From Streptosporangiaceae bacterium (GTDB lineage Bacteria; Actinomycetota; Actinomycetes; Streptosporangiales; Streptosporangiaceae): a stretch of 41,574 bases of DNA. Below are positions 1 through 8,604 of the stretch, in pieces. The stretch lies in contig JAICYD010000060.1 of NCBI GenBank assembly GCA_025934375.1, positions 1 to 41,574 of the forward strand, written 5' to 3'. Both the position numbers and the translations under genes were made by a program. The notes beneath the pieces are model-generated. The model did not search any database and was not told the origin of the DNA. It saw nothing but the letters and a program-made list of their open reading frames with translations. Positions within the stretch are counted from its first letter, which is position 1. Each line of letters starts with the position of its first letter.

Positions 1-1369
1 GAGCGGTCGGTGGCCGGCTCCAGGGCCAGCCGGATCCCCTCGGCGGCCGGCACGGGCAGGCCGCAGGCCCGGGCGGCCCGCACGACGCCCGCGGCCAGGC
101 CCGTCCTCGCCGGGGGGCGGGCGGCCCGGTGCGGTGCCTGCCGCCAGGCCACGGTCACCGCGACGGCCGACAGCACGGCGATGAGCAGCCCGGCGCCCGC
201 CGCCAGGGCGGCCCCGTCGGCGGCGACCCCCGGGTAGGGGTACACGGCGCGCACGGTGCCCAGCGGCGCGACCGGGGACACGGCGACGGCCACGGCGACG
301 GCCAGCAGCGCGCCGGCCACGATCGCGCCGCCGGTCCCGGGCAGGCTGTCGCCGATCGTGGCGGCCGGGCTGGCGCCCAGGGCGCGCAGGGCGGCGACCT
401 CGCTGGCCCGCTGCCGTAGCTGCCGGCTGATGACCTGGGCGGCGATGACCATCGCGGCCAGGCCCGCGATGGCGCCGAAGACCGCCAGCGCGATCACCGT
501 GGGCGCGATGCCGCGCTGCGCCCTGGTCGTCGTGGTGGCCGTGACGGTGAACTCGACCGGGAAGCCGGGCGGCAGTACCCGCTGGATGGCCGCCTCGGCG
601 GCGGCCACGCTGGTGCCCGGCCGCAGCTGGATGGCGGTCTCGGTCGAGTCCACGCAGCACCCGGCGAGCCGCCGGGCCAGCGCCGGGGTGAACAGCGCGC
701 CCCCGTTGAGCTGGGTGTCGATGTCGTCCTGGGCTTCCTCGAAGCTGTAGAGGACCTTCCCCACGACGTGCACGGCGAGCCGCAGGAACGGCGTGACGTG
801 GGTGTCCCCTGACAGCAGCCGGGTCACCTGGGCGTTCGTGTAGAACCCCAGCGGCGCCACGTCGCCCACCTGGACCTGCGGCGGCGTGCTCTTGGCGTCG
901 ATCACAACCTCGTCGGGGCGGGCCGGGTCGGCCATCCGGCCGGCGACGACGGTCACCCGGTCGGTGGTGAAGTACTCGCCGTCGATGCTGGCCGGCAGCG
1001 GGCCCGCCTGCTCCGGCGCCGCCGGGGCGGCGGTCCCGCCCGGCCCGAGGATGGCGACGTTCACCTTGCCGGAGCTGGCGACGTGCCGGACGCCGGGCAG
1101 CGCCGCGATCCGGGCGACCAGCGCCGGGTCGTACCCGGCAGCGCCCTTGGCGGAGATCCCGCTCAGCACGGTCAGGTCGGACGGATTGGTGCTGGCGAGG
1201 TAGGCGGGGAACGCGGCCTGGGTGCGGCGGGCGGCGGCCACCGACCCGATGGCCAGGCCCCCGCCAGCCCGATCAGCAGCGCGAGGGCCAGGTACTCAGG
1301 TGCCCGGCGCCGGAAGGTGCGCCGGAACCGGTACCAGGTGACCTGGGGCCCGGACATGCTGATGGCCAT
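1..1369 (-). pseudogene. FtsX-like ABC transporter permease, cut by window edge, frameshifted near the 5' end
   Basis: The gene starts at ATG 1369 (MAISMSGPQVTWYRFRR...) and runs out of the window at base 1. The N-terminus has the arginine-rich stretch and first membrane segment (residues about 25-37) seen in the three other large permeases here. After GLAG the frame is lost. One extra G in the G-run (plus-strand C-run 1258-1262) would restore GLAGGLAIGSVAAARRT, matching the paralogues' GARRTDTAYP region, and that frame then stays open to base 1. The restored frame continues through the periplasmic/MacB-like domain, an FtsX membrane domain (QVISRQLRQRASEVAALRALG) and the start of the second half (GIRLALEPATDR). 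The family consists of membrane subunits of MacB/LolCDE-type exporters. The single-base loss could be a real null mutation or a homopolymer sequencing error. An alternative start is ATG 1357. It is divergent from the permease at 1723. Confidence 0.8.
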
Positions 1370-1722
1370 AGTGCGCCAGTATCGCCGCCGCCGGCCCGCC
1401 GGGGCCAGGGAGCTAGCCCCCGCCGCCCGCTCTCGTGCTATCACCACGCCCGCCCCGTCACTCGGTGCTCGCCCGCTCGCCCGCTCGCCCGCTCGCGGGC
1501 GCTCAGGGCGGTCGCTGCCGACTCGCAGGCCGAGGACCTGCGCGGCGTCACTCCCCCACGCGATCCCGGCCGAGCCCCGGCGCCGCCCGTGCGGTCCATT
1601 TACCCATGGCGGGCCGTGCCCCGGAAGGGTGATGACACGACAGCCCGGTGGGGTCAGCATCACCGCCGACGTGATGCCTTCCACATTGACCCCCGTCCAG
1701 GTCAGCAGGTGAAATGCTGCCC
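1370..1722. other. Divergent intergenic region with an 8-bp tandem repeat
   Basis: About 350 bp separate two divergent FtsX permease genes. It contains four head-to-tail copies of the octamer GCTCGCCC at 1467-1498, the last copy imperfect (GCTCGCGG). The open frames across it are out-of-frame readings with no recognisable product. Promoters for both flanking genes must lie here, but I could not pick a convincing -35/-10 pair. Confidence 0.5.
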
Positions 1723-4286
1723 ATGGCAACGGTCTGGATGCGGCTGCGTGCCGACGTCCGCGGGCGCTGGCGGGCCATGACGGCCCTGGCGCTGCTGCTG
1801 GGGATCGTCGGCGGCGTGGTGCTGGCCGCCGCCGCGGGCGCCCGCCGCACCGACACCGCCTATCCCCGGCTGCTGCAGTGGGCCAACGCCGCCGACGTGA
1901 CGGTCATCGTCACCGACCCCGATCCGGGCGGCCCGCCCGCCAGCAGCGGATTGTTCACGGCCGGGGGCCCGGCCGCCGAGGCGATCCGCGAGCGGTTCTT
2001 CGCCGCGCTCGCCCGCCTGCCGCAGGTCGCGGGCGCATCCCGCGCCACGGAGTACAACGCCGCGCTGCCGGTGCCCGGGGCCCAGCCGGACACCCAGGTG
2101 CAGGTCTTCGCCAGTCCCGATGACTCGCTCGGCGTCACGGGTGACACGGTAAAGGTCACGCAGGGGACGCTATTCGCGGCCGGCGCGCCGGGCGAGGCGG
2201 TCATCGACAGCGACATGGCGGCGCGGCAGCACCTGCGGCCCGGTGACACGCTGCGGCTGATCGGCATCCCCAAGGACGCTTCCGGTGCGGCCACCATGAA
2301 ACTGGCCGTGCCGCTGACCTTCCGGGTTACCGGGGTCGCCACCTTCGACGACAAGGTCGTGCCCGCCATCACCACCACGAAGCAGCCGCGAGTGCTGCTC
2401 AGCCCGCCGTTCGCGCGCACCCGGCTGGCGGCCAGCATGACCAACCTGCCCGAGGAGGGCCTGCGGCTGCGTCCTGGCGCCAGCGTCGCCGCGCTGGTGC
2501 GCGACGCCGACGCGCTGCGCCGGCGGCTCGCCATCCCGGACGCCGCGTACGCCACGGTCACCCTGGCTGACAGCGTGGCCACGACGCAGTCGGCCATCCA
2601 CCCGCAGGCGATCGCGCTCGCGCTGTTCGCCGTGCTCGCCGCCGTCATCGCGCTGGCTGTCCTCGGCCAGCTGCTGGCCCGGCAGGTTGCGCTGGACGCC
2701 GCGGAATTCCCCATCCTGCGCGCCGTCGGCATGACCCGCGCCCACCTGACGGCGGCCGCCCTGGCCCGGCTGGCCATCGTGACCACCGGCGGCGCGATCG
2801 TCGCCGTGGCCCTCGCCGTCGCGGTGTCCCCGCTGATGCCGATCGGCCCGGCCCGGGCGGCCGAACCGCATCCGGGCCTCAGCGCCGACCCGCCGGTGCT
2901 GCTGGCCGGCCTGGCCGGGGTCGCACTGCTGCCCCTGGCGGCGCTGGCCCCGGCCGCCTGGCGGGTGGCCCGCCGCGCGGGCGGCGCCCTGGGGATGGCG
3001 GAACTGGACGGCGCTGCCCGGCCGTCGCGGCTGGCGGGGATGCTGTCGCGCGCGGGAGTCGTCACCACCGCCATCGGGACCCAGATGGCATTCGAGCCGG
3101 GCCGCGGCCGCACGGCGGTCCCGGTGCGCGGCGCGCTCGGCGCCACCATGCTCGCCGTCGGCGCGGTGGTGGCCGCCCTGGTCTTCGGCACCAGCCTGAT
3201 CGGCCTGGTCAGCACGCCGAGCAGGTACGGGCAGAACTGGGACCAGCAGTTTGACCTGGGCTACGCGAGCGTTCCCGCCGGCCTGGGGGTGCTGGTGGTA
3301 TCGGGCACGCCGGGCCTGGCCGGGTACGCCGCGGGCGCCAACGGCGAGCTGAGCGTCGACGGCGCCAATGTCCCGGCGATCGCGGTGGACCCGGTGCGCG
3401 GCGGCGGGTACCTCACGTTGCTGGACGGGCGCGCGCCGCGCAATCCCGGTGAGATCGCCCTCGGCGCCCAGACGATGCGGGCGCTGCACGTGGCCGTCGG
3501 GCAGTCGGTGCGGGTGCGCGTCACCTGGATGGGCGGCAACCCCGGCCCGGCGGTCACCCGGACGATGCGGGTCACCGGCACGGCGGTGCTCCCGGCTTTC
3601 GGGGTCCCCGCGCTGCAGAACACCGACCTCGGCAGCGGCGCCGTCGTGGCGGCCTCGCTGCTATCGTCGCCGACCGACGACAGCGGCTGCACGCAGGCCA
3701 AGATCAGCCGGGGCCTGCAGTGCTACGGCTTCTTCCTGCTGCGCTACCGGCCGGGCGCCAGCCTCGCGGCCGCCGCCGCCTCGCTCGAGGACGCCGCGAT
3801 CAGGCAGGGCTGCACCGCGGCCCAGTGCACGGTGACCGGGGACCAGCGGCCCGGCGGGATCCGGAACTACGCGGGCATCCGGGACACGCCCCTGGCGCTC
3901 GGCGCGGTGCTCGCCGTCCTCGCGGTCGGCACGCTGGCCCACGTGCTGCTGACCAGTGTCCGCCGCCGCCGCCGGGACCTGGCGGTGCTCAAGTCGCTCG
4001 GCTGTACCCGGCGCCAGATGCTGCGCGTGGTCGCCTGGCAGGCGACGATGCTGGCGGGCGCCGCGCTGCTGACCGGCGTCCCCCTCGGCGTGGTCGCCGG
4101 CCGCTGGGCGTGGCAGCTGTTCGCCGGCGCGGCCGGGGTCAGCCAGCAGGCCGATATCCCGGTCCCGGTCGTGGCGGCCGCCGCCGCCGGGGTGCTGCTG
4201 GCGGCGAACCTCATCGCGCTGTGGCCCGGCTGGCGCGCCGCCCGCGTCCGGCCCGCGCTGGCCCTGCGAACGGAGTTACCAGATGA
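1723..4286 (+). CDS. FtsX-like ABC transporter permease with apparent stop-codon loss
   Basis: This is a large two-module FtsX/MacB-type permease, about 851 aa to the conserved end. It shows TM1 near residues 20-40 followed by GARRTDTAYPRLL, a long extracytoplasmic domain, a first FtsX membrane domain around 290-420 (RQVALDAAEFPILRAVG), another TM near 490 followed by the clade motif STPSRYGQNWD, a second extracytoplasmic domain, and a C-terminal FtsX domain (RRRRDLAVLKSLG) ending ARVRPALALRTE. Paralogues here stop right after the equivalent Glu (VLRGE*, VLRAE*). This gene instead has TTA at 4276-4278, so the frame runs on to 5271, inside the next gene in another frame. The end given here is the TGA (4284-4286) that overlaps the next start; it lies in a different frame. 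Start ATG 1723 is preferred because AGGTGA (1707-1712) is well spaced; ATG 1714 is the alternative. The ATPase partner is probably the protein at 12582. Confidence 0.85.
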
Positions 4287-6850
4287 CAACGGCACCCCCG
4301 ACCACCTCCCGGCCGGGCGCCGGCCTAGGGTCCGCGCGGGTCCCCGCCCGGCTGGCCCCCGTCTGGCTGATGCTGCGGGCCGACGTCCGGCGGCGCTGGC
4401 GCGCGGTGGTCGGCCTGGCCCTGCTGCTAGGCCTGGTCGGCGGGATAGCGCTGACCGCGGCGGCGGGCGCCCGGCGCACCGACACCGCCTACCCCCGCCT
4501 GCTGCGATGGGCCAGCGCCGCCCAGGTCGACGTCATCCCGCAGGGCACCGGGCTCAACGGTTTCTACCGGGAGCTGGCGAAGCTGCCGCAAGTGGAGTCG
4601 ATGGGGGTCGGGCAGCTCTTCCAGGCCACGCTGCCCGGCGCCAGCGACCAGCCCGTCTCCCTCATGTCCAGCCCCGACGGCGCGGTGGGGACCCGGGTCG
4701 ACCGCGTCAAGGTGCTGGCCGGATCCATGTTCGCCCCGGGTACGACCGGAGAAGCCGTCATCAACCAGCAGATGGCCGACATCGAGCACGTGGCCCCCGG
4801 AGGCACCGTCCGGGTCGTGGCCGTCCCCAACGACCCGCGGGCGGGCGCCCCGGACTTCGCCAAGGCGGTCCCGGTCAGCTTCCGGGTGTCGGGGATCGTC
4901 GCGTTCGACGCCCAGATCGCCCTCGCCTCCGGCAGTACGAGCTACGACAGCCAGCCGACCGTCTTGGCCAGCGGGACGTTCCTGCCCGCGGCGACCGCGG
5001 CGGCGGCCACCTACGGGGACGAGGCCGCCGTCCGGCTGCGGCCGGGCGCGAGCCTGCCGGCGTTCCTGGCCGCCGCCCGGCGGGTCGCCGGGGAACGGCG
5101 ATACGTCGGCGACCGGCGTCATCCCGGTACGTCAGGGAAGCTCGACGTGGTCAGCCCGGACGATCAGGTGGCCGCCACCGAGCGGGCCATCCGCCCGCAG
5201 GCCACCGCGCTGGCCATCTTCGCCGCGCTCATCGCCTTGATCGGGCTCGCGGTGACCGGCCAGCTGCTTAGCCGCCAGCTCGCGCTGGACTCAGCGGAGT
5301 TCCCGGTGCTGCGCGCGATCGGCGCGACCAGGGCCTCCCTGGTGATCTTGTCGCTGGCCCGGCTGGCGGTAGTGACCGTCTGCGGCGCGCTCCTCGCCGT
5401 AGTGATCGCGGTCGTCGCCTCACCGCTCATGCCCATCGGGCCCGCGCGGACCGCCGAGCCGCACCCAGGCGTCGAGGTCAACCTCGCGATCCTCGGCGCC
5501 GGCCTGGCGATCGTCGCGGTGGCCCCGCTGGCGCTGCTGGCCCGGGCCGCGTGGCGGGCGGCCGGGCACGCGCGCGGCCCGCTGGGCGTCGCTGAGCCCG
5601 CCTACCCCGGGCGTCCGTCGCGGCTGGGCGCGTGGGCGAGCCAGGCCGGACCCCCCGCCGCCAGCATCGGCGTCCGGATGGCGCTCGAGCCGGGCCATGG
5701 CCGGACCGCGGTACCCGTGCGCAGCGCGATCGCCGGCAGCGTCGTGGCCGTCGCCGCGGTGGTGGCGGCCATGGTGTTCGGCGCGAGCCTCATCGGGCTG
5801 GTCAGCACGCCGCACCGGTACGGGCAGAACTGGGACGCGATGACCAGCCTTGACTTCGGCGGGGCCACGCTTTCCCAGGCCCACCAGGTCCTGGCCGCGA
5901 ACCCGGCCGTCACCCAGTTCGCGGCGGGAGACTACGGCGAGGTCACCATCGCCGGGAAGAACATCGCGGCGATCGGCCTGGACCAGGTGCACGGCACGGG
6001 CTACCTCACGATGCTGGCGGGGCGCGCGCCCGCCGGCCCGCGGGAGATCGCCCTGGGAGCGCAGACGATGCGTTCCCTGGGCCTGCGGCTCGGCCAGGCG
6101 GTGGCGGTGACGCCCAACCACACCAACTCAACGACCCCCGACACGCCGGTCACCATGCGGGTCGTCGGCGTCGCCGTGCTCGCCGGCTTCAGCCGGGGCA
6201 GCTTCGCTCCCACCGGCCTCGGCACCGGCGCCGTGGTGACCACCGGCGTGATCGGCGAGCCCGCCACCGGCAGCGGGTGCGACGCCCCGGTATGCCTGAA
6301 CTTCTTCCTGCTGCGCCTACGGCCCGGCACTGACGTGGCCGCCGCGGCGGCGAAGACGACCACGATCCTGCGCGGCCTGGGCTGCCCGGTCGGTTCCTGC
6401 CTCACCAGCGGCGACCAGCGGCCCGGCGACATCAGGAACTACGCCGGCATCCAGGACACCCCGCTGGCCCTGGGCGTGGTGCTCGCCGTGCTGGCCATCG
6501 GGACGCTGGCGCACGTCCTGCTCACTGGCGTCCGCCGCCGGGCCCCCGACCTGGCGCTGCTGAAGACCCTGGGCTTCACCCGGTCGCAGGTGCTGCGCGT
6601 CGTCGCCTGGCAGGCCAGCGCCTTCGCCGTCATCGCCTTGCTGGTCGGCCTGCCGCTGGGGGTGCTGGCCGGCCGCCAGGCGTGGGCGTTGTTCGCTGAC
6701 TCCGTCGGCGTCTCGGCGCGACCCGACGTCCCGCTCGCGCTGATCCTGGCGGCGATCCCGGCGACGCTGTTGCTGGCCAACCTGATCGCGGCGTGGCCCG
6801 GCTGGCAGGCCGCGCGGGTGCGGCCCGCGACGGTGCTGCGCGGCGAGTGA
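4283..6850 (+). CDS. FtsX-like ABC transporter permease
   Basis: An 855-aa membrane subunit of a MacB/LolCDE-type ABC exporter, and a close paralogue of the gene just upstream. TM1 is at about residues 36-56, followed by GARRTDTAYPRLLRWAS. A periplasmic-type domain follows, then the first FtsX domain with several TM helices at about 290-430 (RQLALDSAEFPVLRAIG), the motif STPHRYGQNWD at about 510, a second extracytoplasmic domain, and a C-terminal FtsX domain at about 725-855 (RRRAPDLALLKTLGFTRSQ). The start ATG 4283 has GGAG at 4272-4275, seven bases upstream. This lies within the last codons of the previous gene, so the two genes form an operon with likely translational coupling. Transported substrate unknown. 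Confidence 0.9.
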   Translation: MTTAPPTTSRPGAGLGSARVPARLAPVWLMLRADVRRRWRAVVGLALLLGLVGGIALTAAAGARRTDTAYPRLLRWASAAQVDVIPQGTGLNGFYRELAKLPQVESMGVGQLFQATLPGASDQPVSLMSSPDGAVGTRVDRVKVLAGSMFAPGTTGEAVINQQMADIEHVAPGGTVRVVAVPNDPRAGAPDFAKAVPVSFRVSGIVAFDAQIALASGSTSYDSQPTVLASGTFLPAATAAAATYGDEAAVRLRPGASLPAFLAAARRVAGERRYVGDRRHPGTSGKLDVVSPDDQVAATERAIRPQATALAIFAALIALIGLAVTGQLLSRQLALDSAEFPVLRAIGATRASLVILSLARLAVVTVCGALLAVVIAVVASPLMPIGPARTAEPHPGVEVNLAILGAGLAIVAVAPLALLARAAWRAAGHARGPLGVAEPAYPGRPSRLGAWASQAGPPAASIGVRMALEPGHGRTAVPVRSAIAGSVVAVAAVVAAMVFGASLIGLVSTPHRYGQNWDAMTSLDFGGATLSQAHQVLAANPAVTQFAAGDYGEVTIAGKNIAAIGLDQVHGTGYLTMLAGRAPAGPREIALGAQTMRSLGLRLGQAVAVTPNHTNSTTPDTPVTMRVVGVAVLAGFSRGSFAPTGLGTGAVVTTGVIGEPATGSGCDAPVCLNFFLLRLRPGTDVAAAAAKTTTILRGLGCPVGSCLTSGDQRPGDIRNYAGIQDTPLALGVVLAVLAIGTLAHVLLTGVRRRAPDLALLKTLGFTRSQVLRVVAWQASAFAVIALLVGLPLGVLAGRQAWALFADSVGVSARPDVPLALILAAIPATLLLANLIAAWPGWQAARVRPATVLRGE

Positions 6851-6916
6851 GGATCTACCCGCCGCGCAGGCACCGCCAGTCGTTACGCGGGGAACTGAGC
6901 GGTCAGGCAGTGCCCG

Positions 6917-8452
6917 TCATGCCAGCGAGTCCAGCTCCGCCTCGATGGCCGCCAGTTCCGCCGGGGTGCCCTGGACCTTCGGCCCAGTGAACCAGTTGCG
7001 GGCCGAGACCACCCACCAGATGCCGGCGAAGCCGAGGACGGCGGCCACCGCGACCACGGTGTAGTTGAAGTTCTTGGCGGTGATGGGCGACGCCGTCGGC
7101 AGCATGAACAAGATGGTGATGATCGCCACCCAGGTGACGGCGATGACGCCGATGGGCGTGGACCAGCGGCCCAGGTGCCACGGACCGCGCCTGAAGGCGG
7201 CCCCCAGCCGCAGCCGCAGGAACGTCGGCAGCACGTACGCCACGTACAGGCCGATCACCGCGATCGAGGTCACCGCGGCGTAGGCGGTGCTGTTCCACAG
7301 GTAGGGCAGGCCGAGGATGAGCGCGCCGATGGCCGCCAGCCAGATCGCGTTGGTGGGCGTCCGGGTGCGCGGGTTGATGTGGTGCCAGAAGTTGCTGAAC
7401 GGCAGCGCGCCGTCGCGTGAGAACGCGTAGATCATCCGGGAGTTCGCGGTGACGCTCGCCATGCCGCAGAACAGCTGGGCGATGACGACGATCAGCAGCA
7501 GCAGCTTGCCGCCGGTCGCGCCGAGGGAGTCGACGAAGATCTGCGCGGGCGGCACGGTGGCGCCGACCTCGCCCTTGTAGTTCTGGATCGCGAAGGTGAC
7601 GCCGATGAGCAGGATCCACCCGGCGATCAGGGAGACGATGATCGACATGACGATGCCGCGCGGGCCGGCGGTCGCCGCGTCACGGGTCTCCTCGGTCATG
7701 TGCGCGGAGGCGTCGTAGCCGGTGAACGTGTACTGGGCCAGCAGCAGGCCCAGCAAGATGACGTAGAAGCTCGACCCCCAGCCGGTGTTGTTGACGAAGT
7801 GCCCGAACACGAAGCCGGCCGACTGGTGCCTGGACGGGGTGAACGCCAGGACGGCGACGATGACCAGGACGCCGAGGACGTGCCACCAGACGCTGATGTT
7901 GTTCAGCAAGGCGATGACGCGGACGCCGAAGGAGTTCAGCAGGCCGTGCAGGGTCAAGATGCCGGCGAACAGCACGATGGTGTGCCAGGGGACGGTGGTG
8001 CTGAACCCCCACTGCACGTCGATCAGCGCGTTGAGGAAGAACGCGGCGCCGAAGTCGATGCCGGCGGTAACCGCGACCTGGCCCAGGAAGTTGAACCAGC
8101 CGGTGAACCACGACCACGCGGCCGCGTTGCGCGGTGCGAGCTTGGCCGACCAGTAGTACAGGCCGCCGGCGGTGGGGAAGCTGGAGCAGACCTCGGCCAT
8201 GGACAGCCCGACGAACAAGGTCATGACCCCGACGAACGGCCAGCCCCAGGTGATGAGGACCGGCCCGCCGGTGTTCATGCCGTACCCGTACAGGGTCAGG
8301 CAGCCAGACAGGATCGAGATGATCGTGAACGAGACCGCGAAGTTCGTGAAGCCCGACATGTGCCGGCGCAGTTCCTGCGCGTAGCCCAGTTCGTGCAGCC
8401 GCTTCTCGTCGGCGCTGAGCGTCACTGGTTCCGTTGTCTCATCCGCAGCCAC
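6917..8452 (-). CDS. APC-superfamily amino-acid permease (amino acid/choline transporter family)
   Basis: A 511-aa polytopic membrane protein with about 12 hydrophobic segments. The N-terminal block LHELGYAQELRRHMSGFTNF followed by SFTIISILSG is the hallmark of the amino acid/choline transporter (GabP/UGA4-like) branch of the APC superfamily. GYDASAHMTEET (mid-protein) is another conserved APC loop. It probably imports an amino acid, GABA or a related amine by secondary transport; the exact substrate cannot be read. The start is GTG 8452, chosen because a perfect AGGAGG (plus-strand 8458-8463) sits five bases upstream; the open frame extends further but without protein-like sequence. A perfect palindrome at 8474-8489 lies just upstream of the ribosome-binding site. 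It converges with the permease ending at 6850. Confidence 0.92.
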   Translation of the reverse strand: MAADETTEPVTLSADEKRLHELGYAQELRRHMSGFTNFAVSFTIISILSGCLTLYGYGMNTGGPVLITWGWPFVGVMTLFVGLSMAEVCSSFPTAGGLYYWSAKLAPRNAAAWSWFTGWFNFLGQVAVTAGIDFGAAFFLNALIDVQWGFSTTVPWHTIVLFAGILTLHGLLNSFGVRVIALLNNISVWWHVLGVLVIVAVLAFTPSRHQSAGFVFGHFVNNTGWGSSFYVILLGLLLAQYTFTGYDASAHMTEETRDAATAGPRGIVMSIIVSLIAGWILLIGVTFAIQNYKGEVGATVPPAQIFVDSLGATGGKLLLLIVVIAQLFCGMASVTANSRMIYAFSRDGALPFSNFWHHINPRTRTPTNAIWLAAIGALILGLPYLWNSTAYAAVTSIAVIGLYVAYVLPTFLRLRLGAAFRRGPWHLGRWSTPIGVIAVTWVAIITILFMLPTASPITAKNFNYTVVAVAAVLGFAGIWWVVSARNWFTGPKVQGTPAELAAIEAELDSLA

Positions 8453-8473
8453 AGGGGCCTCCTGGCGCCTAGT

Positions 8474-8489
8474 GTGCCCATCTGGGCAC
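8474..8489 (-). promoter_or_regulatory. Palindromic operator candidate upstream of the amino-acid permease
   Basis: GTGCCCA-TC-TGGGCAC is a perfect 7+7 inverted repeat ten bases upstream of the AGGAGG of the APC permease. On the minus strand an AT-richer patch resembling a -10 box (TTCTAT/TATACG, around 8490-8500) lies immediately upstream of it. A repressor bound here would cover the transcription start. The same sequence could also form a short hairpin in the 5' leader RNA. Confidence 0.45.
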
Positions 8490-8576
8490 GTATAGAACGT
8501 ATTTACGCACCCCGGGCATAATGGCGTCAATTGCGCGCTGGTAAATCGCCGGACGGCGGGCGAGCGTGCTTGGTCG

Positions 8577-8604
8577 CCCCTGATCGGACGTGTCCGGTCA
8601 GGGG
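8577..8604 (-). terminator. Hairpin terminator after FtsX permease 8605-11076
   Basis: CCCCTGATCGGAC-GT-GTCCGGTCAGGGG is an inverted repeat with 13-base arms and a single G-T mismatch. It begins directly after the TAG stop codon (8605-8607) of the minus-strand permease gene. With the innermost bases opened as a loop it gives a stable stem. There is no clear U-tract, as is common in actinomycete terminators. Confidence 0.65.

Noticed and set aside
4287..5271. C-terminal extension of the 1723 permease read to 5271
   Set aside because: The extra 330 residues are Arg/Pro/Gly-rich out-of-frame reading of the next permease, with no domain. Kept only as evidence of stop loss.
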